A stretch of 64,000 nt of DNA from Nocardia sp. alder85J (lineage in GTDB: Bacteria > Actinomycetota > Actinomycetes > Mycobacteriales > Mycobacteriaceae), in the NCBI RefSeq assembly GCF_020176955.2, contig NZ_JAIUCZ020000002.1:62001-126000 (forward strand), given 5' to 3'. Below the pieces are notes generated by a model. The model was given only the letters and a program-made list of their open reading frames with translations, was not told where the DNA came from and did not search any database. Numbering within the stretch: the stretch's first letter is position 1; the number at the start of each line of letters is the position of its first letter. Positions 30,101 to 38,036 of the stretch are shown here, piece by piece. The position numbers and the translations under genes are program-made.

Positions 30101-32124
30101 TCGGCATTCTTCGGGTCCAGCAGCGCCTGCGTGATGTAGCGCCGCTCCAGCAACCGCCCGTAGGTGCGTTGCAGATAGGGCGCCGCGAAGGCCGCCGCCT
30201 GCCGGGAATCGGAGAACATCAGCAGTTTCCGGCCCCCGCCGACCTGCTGCGCGGTCTCGTCCGTGGCCGCCGGAATGTGCTGGTACAGCGCCGTGGTGAT
30301 CACTGCGGGGGCGGCGTTCAGGTCGGTCCGCAGCCGCCGGATCACCTGGCGTGAGCGCGCACCGCATTCGGTACAGGTGCTCATCACCTTCGTCTTCACG
30401 GGATGTTCGCGGACTTGGAGAACCGGCCCGCCGGGACAGTCCGTCAGGACACAACCGGGCGCCGGGCCCAGCGCGCCGCACCCGGTGCACAGATATCGCA
30501 CCCCGGTGGACGACTCCGCGACGGAGTCCTCGGACAGCACCACCTCGTCCTCGTCGAGCATCCCGTCGGCCCGTGCGTCGGTCAGCACCAGCCAGCGCAC
30601 CGAGGTGTCGCTCTTGGCGGGCCGGAAGAATTGAATGCCCCGATGCGTGGACACCTCCCCGGCCAGATGGACCGCGCCGCATCGCTGGCAGGTGCCGAAT
30701 TCGAAGACCGCCCGCCCGCTGTCGGGATCGATCTCATGGCGGCCGAGGAGGACGCGCGGCGCGTCGTCGGCGAAGCTGACGAATGCCCCCTCGGTCGCGC
30801 GCACGAACATGTGATAACGCGCCGACAGCACCGGATTGCCGCCGGTGTCACGCACTTTCGATCCCAATGCGACCAACGCGGCCAGTTTGGCCCCGCCTTC
30901 CGGATCGCCGGGCCAGAGTTTCTCCGCGAGGATCCGGATGTCCACGGGTCCACGCGACGCGTGCGCCTTCAGTTCCGTGATGCGGTATTCGTCGTGGAGC
31001 GCATCGGCGACGTCGCCGGTCGGCGCGTGCGCGCCGATCCAGGTGAGGTCGGCCGCCGGCTCGGCGACGACGGCCAGCTCGCCATCATCGATCGTCCACG
31101 TCGGTGCGTCGCGGTGCGGTTGCCGGGTGGCCGTGACGAGATCCTGCCGACCGGGGTCGTCGGCGTCGAATTCGAACGAGGCATCGAACAGTCGACGGGC
31201 GAAGTCGGTGGCCTCCCGGCCCTGGGCCTCGGCCGTGCTGCCGGTCAGCGAGGCAGAGGTGGCGATGCACTGCAACGTCCGGTCGTGGGCTACCCGCTCG
31301 CGCAGGCGGCGCAGCAGCAGCGCCACTTCGGCGCCCTGCGCACCGTCGTAGACGTGGGCCTCGTCGAGCACGATGAATTTCCAGGTGCCGGCATGGTCAC
31401 CCTCGAACAGGTCGAGGTCGTCGGGCCGCAGCAGCAGATATTCCAGCATCGCGTAGTTGGTGAGCAGGATGTGCGGCGGCGTCGCGCGCATCTCCTCCCG
31501 GCTGAGCAGTTCGTTCGGTAGTCTGCGGGCACTCGGGTGCAGTGCCTGGAAAGTCGACTCCGCCTCTCGCAAACCAGTTTTCGTCTCACCGGTGTACCGG
31601 CCGAAGGTGATGTCGGGTACGCCGGACAGCATCTCCCGCAACCGTTTCAACTGGTCGTTGGCCAGCGCGTTCATCGGATACAGCAGTAACGCGCGTACTC
31701 CCGGCCCGAGGGTTCCGGCGGCGCGCTCGGCGACCAGGGCGTTGAGGATCGGCAGCAGGAAACTCTCGGTCTTTCCGGAACCGGTACCAGTGCTGACGAC
31801 CAGGTTGCACCCCGCGACTGCCTTGCATACCGCCGTCTCCTGATGGCGGTAGAGCGGCCGATCGAGGTCGATCGTCGCGCCCAGTTCCTCGAAGCCCGGA
31901 TGCAGCACTCCGGTCCCGATCAGCTCCCGCAGGGTCGCCCCCGTCGCGTACGGCGGCGTCAGTTCCAGCAGCGGACCCCTCGTCAGCAGTGAGGTATCGT
32001 CCACGGCCCGTTCGAACGCCGTCGCGAGTGCCGGAACACGCGGTGCCAGAAGAGTTTTCAGGTATCGCTTATACGAGGATTCGACGTCGGCGCCGACGGC
32101 GAGCGGGTCGAGGCGGTCGGTCAC
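27199..32124 (-). CDS. druE: DruE-like DEAD/DEAH helicase with DUF1998 (Druantia)
   Basis: 1641 aa. SF2 helicase: Walker A 'STGTGSGKT' at 111-119, DEAH at 254-257, and motif VI 'QRAGRAGRR' at about 1000-1010. The C-terminal part has DUF1998 with paired cysteines ('CDCGVETSCYGCLR', about 1505-1520), and there are further Cys pairs at about 500-600. Size and domain order match DruE, the signature protein of Druantia. It also resembles MrfA-type helicases, but the large size and the partner gene favour DruE. The GTG start overlaps the druH-like stop (GTGA), so the two are coupled. Confidence 0.75.
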   Translation of the reverse strand: MTDRLDPLAVGADVESSYKRYLKTLLAPRVPALATAFERAVDDTSLLTRGPLLELTPPYATGATLRELIGTGVLHPGFEELGATIDLDRPLYRHQETAVCKAVAGCNLVVSTGTGSGKTESFLLPILNALVAERAAGTLGPGVRALLLYPMNALANDQLKRLREMLSGVPDITFGRYTGETKTGLREAESTFQALHPSARRLPNELLSREEMRATPPHILLTNYAMLEYLLLRPDDLDLFEGDHAGTWKFIVLDEAHVYDGAQGAEVALLLRRLRERVAHDRTLQCIATSASLTGSTAEAQGREATDFARRLFDASFEFDADDPGRQDLVTATRQPHRDAPTWTIDDGELAVVAEPAADLTWIGAHAPTGDVADALHDEYRITELKAHASRGPVDIRILAEKLWPGDPEGGAKLAALVALGSKVRDTGGNPVLSARYHMFVRATEGAFVSFADDAPRVLLGRHEIDPDSGRAVFEFGTCQRCGAVHLAGEVSTHRGIQFFRPAKSDTSVRWLVLTDARADGMLDEDEVVLSEDSVAESSTGVRYLCTGCGALGPAPGCVLTDCPGGPVLQVREHPVKTKVMSTCTECGARSRQVIRRLRTDLNAAPAVITTALYQHIPAATDETAQQVGGGRKLLMFSDSRQAAAFAAPYLQRTYGRLLERRYITQALLDPKNADEPLSVADLADATRAVAVRAEHFDEDATRRETLRAVHPWVMAELMTVDQRQSLEGLGLLRVSLFRSRKAVLPRGFAQIGLTDEETWTLLEELVRSARLQGAATLLPEVDIKDPIFEPRNIRIRIRLRDSDRAKKIISWLPAGKPGTTNSRILFVQKVLGALGAKVSADKVLKSCWDFLLECGYLSLEADKAAGDTYQVNHERLRLRSGHDLPWYQCSACRRLSAGTIRDLCPHGSCDGTLAEYTVPDLADDSHHYRSLYRTLATAPLTAAEHTAQWEAGEAARIQHRFITGEVNVLSCSTTFELGVDVGDLQAVMLRNMPPKTANYVQRAGRAGRRADSAALVLTYAKRGSHDLSKFQKPETMIAGEMRIPWVPTDNERIGRRHAHSIALAAYFRHRFRSDELRWRHAGAFFTSAADGEDSPAAGVRAFLTPVPGPIRNALRTALPSTVAAAIGVDDDAWVERLCELLAGAEQEIRSDIALFRALIDDAAAAQSFTLAGRLQKTLETITGRQLLGFLANKNILPKYGFPVDTVELRTAHCEDVVGAKLELSRDLSQAIFDYAPGNQVVAGGRLWTSRGLHKLPKRELEELQYRVCRSCNHFECGHVLDSDAVCPNCAQDFGAIRTCVVPEFGFVADRQVEDVKSEPPQRSWNGASYVEHIGDVTGTFDSSPGGVPIRVRAGTRARMAVISEGDGGGFQVCRWCGWAEPRRGRARAAAHHRPTTGAPCEGQLQTVSLAHRYETDVAEFTFEAMSYDADSEKKWLSVLYALLEGASEALEISRDDIDGTLSWSADGRRSIVLFDTVPAGAGAAKKIAENLDGVLAFAVDRVGACDCGVETSCYGCLRSFRNDRVHEQLSRAGALDIFRQLGLSGSSPQPAPWGNTVVYMSDAAVSLLCELDRLGVGEPEIGVDVGTHYWPVEAYWADATLVLVEGEEPDRDSGLTADGYRVVHVEGCDAALLAKELTRG

Positions 32125-35100
32125 TGGTCGGCTCCGATCAGGTCGCTGTGGGTGACGACGGTGGCGAGTGCGTCGGCGATCAGTAGATCGGCCGCGACCA
32201 TCGCCGGGCACAGTTCCGCCATCCGGGCCCAGGATTCGCGCATATCAGGCGCGATCGGTGGGGTGTCGAACAGCCCGCGCGCGTCGAACCGGGCCAGGGC
32301 TGCCAGCGTCAGCGACTGTACGGACAACAGCATCCACGGGTGTCCGACCACGTCGACGCCGTCCAGCGCCTCGTTGCGCGCCCGGATCATGTCGTAGACC
32401 AGCGGTGCCACGGTCCGGACCGAGTACAGGGCGCGGTGCACGTATTCCTCGAGCACGGTGCGCGCCGGATCGCGAGTCCAGGCCGTCCGGTTGTGGAAGG
32501 CGCCGATGACACCGCTGGTCCGAGTGTCGAGGTCCAGCAGTGCGCCGGGAACCAGTTGGAATGCCTCGAACAGTTCGTCCACTCGCTGTCGCGGCATTCC
32601 GTGCAGTCGTTCGACGGTTCTGTCGAAGGCGCCCTCGCGTGGGTCCCCGAGCTTGCCGCGCAGGAGGTTCATCAGCCACTCGCCACCCTGGATGCGCAAA
32701 TATCCGAGGGTGTCGGCGCGTTCGTCGGCCACCTCGTCGCGACGCGCCCACAGCGACGGCAGGTCGGAGATCTCCACGAGGCACCCGACCCACGGGTTGT
32801 GATGCAACTCGTTGAGTGTGGAGTCCGCGGCATACGAAGTCTCGGCCAGCCCGGCACGGATGAGCAGGGCCGGCATCTCCTCGGCGGGAATCGTGCTGTC
32901 GCCGAGCGCTTCCAGTGCGGCGCGAGGATTCACCGCCAGTGCGCGGAGCAGCGCACCCCGCCGGTACGTGATACCCCGGTCGCTCCGGCCGACCGGCAGC
33001 AGGGACAGCGCCGACCACAGCGCCGGCATGGCCGAGCTGTTGCGCGGCGGCGCTCCGACCCCGGCGAGGTATCGGGACAGTTCCGCGTGGGCCGGATCGG
33101 TATCGGTGAACCAGCCGGGCTGGTCGGCGCGCAGCGCGTCCCCGGGCTGCCGCGGTGGCGTGATCGTCGCCCACGGGTCGTCGACGAACACCTGAACCAG
33201 CAGTGGCCCGGCTCGCCGTAGTGACGGCGGCAGCTCGGTGCGCGGCCCGGTGATCGGCAGCTGCACCGGTGGCTCCCACGGCGCGGTCGTCAACCAGACG
33301 AACGCCGCCAGATCCTCCTCGGCGAGCCCGTCGAACACCAGCTGGTCGCCGTCGATGCGGACGTCGCCGCACAGCCGGGCCGGGCGGATCTGCGCGATGG
33401 TGATCTCATGGCTGTGCCCATCGGCAGTGTCGGCCCGCACGACCAGCCGTGCGACGCCGAGGCGGCGTGCGGTATCGGCGAATTTGCTTGCGGGGAGCTG
33501 AAATACGTCGTCCGACGGTACCGAGGGTACTTCGATCTGATGCGGCTGACCCGTGGCGTCGAGGAGCGCGAAGTCGACGAAGACGTCACCGGGCACCCGG
33601 GCCGCGACGGTCATGTGGCCGGCCAGATCGCCCGCGTGGACGACCGCCGGGGTGGTCCGCCACTGAGCCGCCGAGCCGATCGTGTCGATCCGCGATTGGA
33701 AGTGCGGTGGGCGCATCGTGAGGTGGTGGGTGTGGGACGCATCGGTCACGTGCAGGTGGGTGGCCGGTTCCTCGGAGGCGAGCTCGATCAGGTCCCGGTC
33801 GACGGTCAGTGTCGCAGGGCAGGAGATCAAGGCGACGGCCGGAGAGAGCCCGCCCGGGACTGGCCGGCGGAATTCGGCGTCGTACTCGATCGAAAGGCCC
33901 TCTGCCAGAAAGAGAGTGCACCGCAGGCCGGCGCCCAGCGGTCCGGTGACCACGATGTCGAACAGGCCGAGCTGCCCGGCCGGCAGCCCTTCGAAGGGAT
34001 CGACACTCGTGGGTTCCGCCGCGGACTCCCACTGCCCCTGCGTTTCCCACGCGCTGCTGCCGGATCGGCACACGTGAACATGCCACTGCTGGGAGCCGGA
34101 GCGGGAGTGCGGTGGCAGCGTGATCTCGGGGCGTTCGCCGAACACGGGCAGGCCGCTGCCGGTCGTCAGCCCGGGCAGTGGATCGGCCGGCTCGAGCCGT
34201 GGCGACCCGACGGCGCGGACACCGCGCGGAGGTCCGGCAGATACGCCCCTGCGCCGCAACTGAATCGAGTCGTGTCCGATCAGCTCGACGGTATGGGCGC
34301 GCCAGCCGCGCCAGCCGGACGGCGTCCGCACATCGCCCTGCGATGTGATCGTCAGGCCGGTGATCGCGTCCGTCAGTTCGGCGTCGTGCGGGTGAACGGC
34401 GATCACGACATCGCGCGGCAACGCGCGGTGGCGTGGGATCAGGGTGCCGTCGTTGTCGAACAGCAGCAGCGGATCGGACTTGTCGACGACGGAGATCTGG
34501 GTCTTCGTGCCGCTGCCCTTGTGCTCGAGCACCACCTCCCTGGTCGGTCGCGGGACCAGTACCGGGGTCAGCGGGTGGTCGCTCGTCCCGGTCACACCCC
34601 AGCCCGCCTCCGCGTACACCTCGTGGGTGTCGCCGTCGAACGAGATCCGCCAAGGCCGTTCGGGTGCGACCGCGGGGTAGGGAACACCCACGGTGATCTG
34701 GTCGTCGCCGAGTGAATACGTGACGACCGGTTTGCGTTCGCGCGACGACACGTCCGACACCATGGAATCCTGGCCCAGTGGTTGCTTGCGCAGCCGCTCG
34801 ATCAATTCATCCAACAGTACGGTGGGCAGGCCGGTCGTGGACGTGTCGAGGTTGAAATCGTTCCAGACCTCGGGATTCTCGACCGTGTGGGCCAGGAAAT
34901 CGATGGTGCGGTCCAGGATGTCCACCGCGATCTCGCCGCCGTAGCGCAGGAAATTCCGGACCGGCACGTCCAGAATGTTCATCCGATACTCACGGCCGGG
35001 CTGGATGAGCCACTCGTAGACAGCGGCGCCGGTGGGCTCGCGGCCGCACACGAGATGCGCTTCGATGACTTCGATCAGGTCGCCCAGGCAGTGCACCGGG

Positions 35101-35513
35101 ATCCCGGCGTGCAGCGTCATCACCTGTACGTATTCGCCTGCCAGCTCGGGGAATTCGCGCAGCCGGAACTTTCGCAGCAGGGTGCTCAGTGCCGCGCGCA
35201 GGGCGTTCTCGAACTTCTGGTCTCGCTCCAGCTCGATCTCCGCCCAGAAACTCTCCCAGTATCGGCCTTGTTCGTAGGCCAGGACCGCATGGCCGACCAA
35301 GGTAATCAGGGTCAGGGCGGGATATTTCCGGATGAGCGGGGCCAGGCCGTGTTTGGGCACGGTCTCGGCCGCGAGCCGTCCGAACAGTTCCTGCACGTCG
35401 CGGATCGCGTTCTCGTCAAGGTTCAGCTCGATGACGAGCCCGACCTTGTCCAATGCGCGTGCCAGCTCGAACTCCTGGTCACCGGCGTGATTCTCGAGGT
35501 ACGCCCCGCCCAT
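32121..35513 (-). CDS. druH: DruH-like large protein of unknown fold (Druantia type III)
   Basis: 1130 aa with no domain I can name. The N-terminal 350 residues are helical ('LARALDKVGLVIELNLDEN', 'VQVMTLHAGIPVHCLGDL'). The middle is beta-rich and resembles repeated beta-sandwich segments, and the C-terminal 300 residues are helical again. Druantia type III consists of exactly such a large domain-less DruH followed by DruE, so the call rests on size, order and 4-bp overlap with druE. A promoter is predicted upstream (35685-35713). It is not obviously part of the DISARM transcript. Confidence 0.6.
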   Translation of the reverse strand: MGGAYLENHAGDQEFELARALDKVGLVIELNLDENAIRDVQELFGRLAAETVPKHGLAPLIRKYPALTLITLVGHAVLAYEQGRYWESFWAEIELERDQKFENALRAALSTLLRKFRLREFPELAGEYVQVMTLHAGIPVHCLGDLIEVIEAHLVCGREPTGAAVYEWLIQPGREYRMNILDVPVRNFLRYGGEIAVDILDRTIDFLAHTVENPEVWNDFNLDTSTTGLPTVLLDELIERLRKQPLGQDSMVSDVSSRERKPVVTYSLGDDQITVGVPYPAVAPERPWRISFDGDTHEVYAEAGWGVTGTSDHPLTPVLVPRPTREVVLEHKGSGTKTQISVVDKSDPLLLFDNDGTLIPRHRALPRDVVIAVHPHDAELTDAITGLTITSQGDVRTPSGWRGWRAHTVELIGHDSIQLRRRGVSAGPPRGVRAVGSPRLEPADPLPGLTTGSGLPVFGERPEITLPPHSRSGSQQWHVHVCRSGSSAWETQGQWESAAEPTSVDPFEGLPAGQLGLFDIVVTGPLGAGLRCTLFLAEGLSIEYDAEFRRPVPGGLSPAVALISCPATLTVDRDLIELASEEPATHLHVTDASHTHHLTMRPPHFQSRIDTIGSAAQWRTTPAVVHAGDLAGHMTVAARVPGDVFVDFALLDATGQPHQIEVPSVPSDDVFQLPASKFADTARRLGVARLVVRADTADGHSHEITIAQIRPARLCGDVRIDGDQLVFDGLAEEDLAAFVWLTTAPWEPPVQLPITGPRTELPPSLRRAGPLLVQVFVDDPWATITPPRQPGDALRADQPGWFTDTDPAHAELSRYLAGVGAPPRNSSAMPALWSALSLLPVGRSDRGITYRRGALLRALAVNPRAALEALGDSTIPAEEMPALLIRAGLAETSYAADSTLNELHHNPWVGCLVEISDLPSLWARRDEVADERADTLGYLRIQGGEWLMNLLRGKLGDPREGAFDRTVERLHGMPRQRVDELFEAFQLVPGALLDLDTRTSGVIGAFHNRTAWTRDPARTVLEEYVHRALYSVRTVAPLVYDMIRARNEALDGVDVVGHPWMLLSVQSLTLAALARFDARGLFDTPPIAPDMRESWARMAELCPAMVAADLLIADALATVVTHSDLIGADQ

Positions 35514-35663
35514 GCGTGTACTACTTCCTACTTCCGTGCCGGCCCTTGCCCCGCCGCCTGCGGCAACTGTTCAACGTGGTCAGTTCTGGAGAACTTAGAC
35601 CCAGATGTCCTGGTGCACACAGTCCGACCGGTGGGTATCCGAAGAGTTGCTCGGGATGTGAGC

Positions 35664-35678
35664 ACGTCGTAGCGACGT
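35664..35678. promoter_or_regulatory. Palindrome near druH transcription start
   Basis: ACGTCG and CGACGT are separated by 3 bases and lie directly downstream of the predicted -10 box of druH, where a repressor could bind. A second small palindrome (AGTTCT-GG-AGAACT, 35582-35595) lies further into the leader. No local regulator gene is identified. Confidence 0.4.
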
Positions 35679-35684
35679 ATGAAA

Positions 35685-35713
35685 ACTATGTCAACAACTA
35701 GTATTGCTGTCAA
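35685..35713 (-). promoter_or_regulatory. Sigma70-like promoter for druH-druE
   Basis: On the minus strand there is a perfect TTGACA (35708-35713), a 17-base spacer and CATAGT (35685-35690). The surrounding DNA is clearly more AT-rich than the coding regions. It lies in the 266-bp gap between the kinase gene and druH, about 170 bases before the druH ATG, so druH-druE have their own promoter. Confidence 0.6.
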
Positions 35714-35779
35714 GAGTGCTTTGCTTGGCAGTGACCTCGCGCTGGACGTAGTTGGGGTATAACGCAACTGCGCCGTGGT

Positions 35780-37294
35780 TCAGAGCTTCTTTTTCATTCT
35801 TTCCAGATCGTTCCTGAGCGCTCGTGTCCGGCCGTGTTCCGGACCGAACTCGGTACTCGCCGCCGCCACCAGTTCTTCGAGGGTGTCGACGGCTTCCGCG
35901 GTTCGGCCGATCCCGTTCAACAGCAAGCTGATTCGCTGCCGCAGTTCATATGTTCGGTTGTCCGATGCTCCGAAGACTCGGACCTGGTCGGCCATCAGAT
36001 CCTGAAGTTTGGCGAGTGCGAGGTTCGGCTGGGACGCGTAGACCAGGCAGTCCGCTTCCTGCTGGCGGAGATTCAGGACCTGCTCGTCGTCTTTGCCGTC
36101 ACGACGAGCCAGATCGGACGCCAAGTCGGCGAACGCGTCGGCGGCTTCGGCGTACCGGCCGTCGCCGAGCATCAGCTCAGCAGCTGCACGACGCACCGCG
36201 AAGACGTCGGAGTGGTTGGCGCCGAAGGACATTGCGGCCTTGTCGGCGACATCGAGAAGCAGATCCACCGCTTCGCCGTGCTTCGAGGCTCGTGCGAGTC
36301 CGGACGCACGCCGCCGGGCTCGATCCAGATCACCGCGGGTGAATGCGGGCGCGGACGCGGACAACGGTGCCGAGCAGGCGAAGACGTCGGTGTACATCCG
36401 AGTCGCCGTCGGCTCCGAGGTGATCGCGCCGGGGAGATCGGTCAGCCCGGTCGCGTACGGCCGCAGGCGACGGAACACCTCGTAAGCACTGTCCGGGCGG
36501 TCGCTGGGCAGTTTGGCCAGCATGTGCAGCACCAGCTGCTCGATCTCCTCCGGAACGTCCGCGCGCAGGGGTCGTAGGGGACTGGGATCCTGGAAGATAT
36601 GGCCTGCCGCGGTGTCGGCGAAGGACCGGCCCTCGAAAAGCGGTGCGCCCGCGATCATTCGGTGCAGTACGAGGCCCAGAGCATAGAGATCGGTGGCCGG
36701 TCCGATCTCGTTGCCGCCGCCGAACTGCTCAGGTGCCATGTACAGCCAGGTGCCGACCGGTATACCGGTCTGACTGATCTTCGATTGAGTCGGGTCGCCG
36801 AGTGCCGTGGCCAAACCGAAGTCCAGCACCTTGACGAAGCCGTCCGAGGTGATCATCAGATTGCTGGGCTTGAGATCCCGGTGGATCACCTGACGCTGAT
36901 GCGCGTAATGCAGGACGGCACAGACCTGGGCGGTGATCGCCGCAGCCCAGGCGATCGGAAGTGGTTCGTATGTGGCGGCGAGGTCTTCGATGCTCCAGCC
37001 GTCGATGTACTGCATAGCCAGGTAGAGCCGACCGTCGAGCGGGTGCGTGGCATCCGCGATCTGGCCCTGGCCGTAGATGGCGGGGACCCCGGGATGGTCG
37101 AGTCGTGCGGTGATCCGGCTCTCCCGAAGGAAGCGCCGCACGACTTCGTCGTCACCGATGTGCGCCTTCTTGATGAGTTTGATCGCGACGGGCCGGCCCA
37201 AGAGGATGTCGGTGCCGCGGTGCACTTCACCCATACCGCCGCTGCCCAGGGGCTCGTCCAGTCGATACCGTTCCCCGATCATCAATCCGCGCAC
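35780..37294 (-). CDS. Hanks-type Ser/Thr protein kinase with TPR-like tail
   Basis: 504 aa. The kinase domain (about 10-280) is complete: glycine loop GSGGMGEV at 17-24, catalytic Lys K39, HRDLKPSN at 139-146 with catalytic D141, DFG at 159-161 and APEQ. It has no transmembrane segment, so it is cytosolic. Residues 325-500 form helical pairs typical of TPR repeats ('AAELMLGDGRYAEAADAFADLA'), a likely protein-binding sensor. The GTG start has AGGAGG about 5 bases upstream. It begins only 25 bp after drmC, so it is probably co-transcribed with DISARM. Confidence 0.85.
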   Translation of the reverse strand: MRGLMIGERYRLDEPLGSGGMGEVHRGTDILLGRPVAIKLIKKAHIGDDEVVRRFLRESRITARLDHPGVPAIYGQGQIADATHPLDGRLYLAMQYIDGWSIEDLAATYEPLPIAWAAAITAQVCAVLHYAHQRQVIHRDLKPSNLMITSDGFVKVLDFGLATALGDPTQSKISQTGIPVGTWLYMAPEQFGGGNEIGPATDLYALGLVLHRMIAGAPLFEGRSFADTAAGHIFQDPSPLRPLRADVPEEIEQLVLHMLAKLPSDRPDSAYEVFRRLRPYATGLTDLPGAITSEPTATRMYTDVFACSAPLSASAPAFTRGDLDRARRRASGLARASKHGEAVDLLLDVADKAAMSFGANHSDVFAVRRAAAELMLGDGRYAEAADAFADLASDLARRDGKDDEQVLNLRQQEADCLVYASQPNLALAKLQDLMADQVRVFGASDNRTYELRQRISLLLNGIGRTAEAVDTLEELVAAASTEFGPEHGRTRALRNDLERMKKKL

Positions 37295-37319
37295 GATCCT
37301 CCTGTCACCGCCGCGTCCG

Positions 37320-38036
37320 TCACAGCAATCGTTTCAGTACGCCAGCGGCCTTGAGAGCGGTGAGGTGCTCGGCTGCGCGCTGCGGCGCGGACCCTCCCCG
37401 GATCAGCAGACCTGCCTCCATGTTCTGTCCCACCCCGGATTGTGTCAGGTTCGCACTGGTCACGAACAATTCCCGCCGGTCGGCGACGGCGAGCTTGGCA
37501 TGCATCTTGGCGCCCTTGTCCCGCGCACCCGGCGGCCAATGCCACAGTTCCGCCCCGATACCGTCGAACGCCAGCGCGGGTTCGTCACCGCTGATCGCTC
37601 CGGCGGCTCCTTGCAGAGTCTCCACCACGATCACGGTCCGAACGTTTCGCCGGATCGCCTGTGCCAGCGTATCGCGTAGTTGCGCATGGGGTTTGGCCGA
37701 GTAGGTCGCCAACAGCAACTCCTTGTCGGCTCGCTCGATCAGTTCGGTGAGGACGTGTGCGGTGGCACGGACCGGAACTCCGTGCACCGACGGCCCGCTC
37801 CATACCGACTCCACCCGGAGTTGCGGATGATCGAGGCCACCCGCGAAGCCGCGCAGGAATGCGGAGGTCTCGCCGGACCCGAGGCTGAGCATCGCATCGA
37901 TGACGACATGTGCTTCGTCCACGAATCCGGGAAACGACTGGACGATCACCACCGGCTCCGCACCGGCCGTGATCAGATCGGCGAACTTTCGTAACCGGGA
38001 CGGACCGAGACGCCCGGCCGCTGTTTCCAGGTTCAC
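37320..38036 (-). CDS. drmC: DISARM protein DrmC (PLD-like)
   Basis: 238 aa. It carries a single phospholipase-D/nuclease motif HxKx4D: H179, K181, D186, followed by 'SANLTQSGVGQNME'. Length and position after drmB match DrmC, the PLD-family member of the DISARM core. It may be a nuclease, although DrmC is known to be dispensable in some systems. The GTG start overlaps the drmB stop (GTGA). Confidence 0.88.
   Translation of the reverse strand: MNLETAAGRLGPSRLRKFADLITAGAEPVVIVQSFPGFVDEAHVVIDAMLSLGSGETSAFLRGFAGGLDHPQLRVESVWSGPSVHGVPVRATAHVLTELIERADKELLLATYSAKPHAQLRDTLAQAIRRNVRTVIVVETLQGAAGAISGDEPALAFDGIGAELWHWPPGARDKGAKMHAKLAVADRRELFVTSANLTQSGVGQNMEAGLLIRGGSAPQRAAEHLTALKAAGVLKRLL

Noticed and set aside
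27199..32124. DruE-like helicase considered as DISARM DrmA/DrmB fusion or DpdJ
   Set aside because: Separate complete drmA and drmB are present, no 7-deazaguanine genes are nearby, and the partner gene fits DruH better.
35780..37294. Kinase considered as PglW of a BREX/Pgl system
   Set aside because: It is only 504 aa, has no N-terminal NERD-like or large C-terminal part, and no pglX, pglZ or brxC homologue is present.
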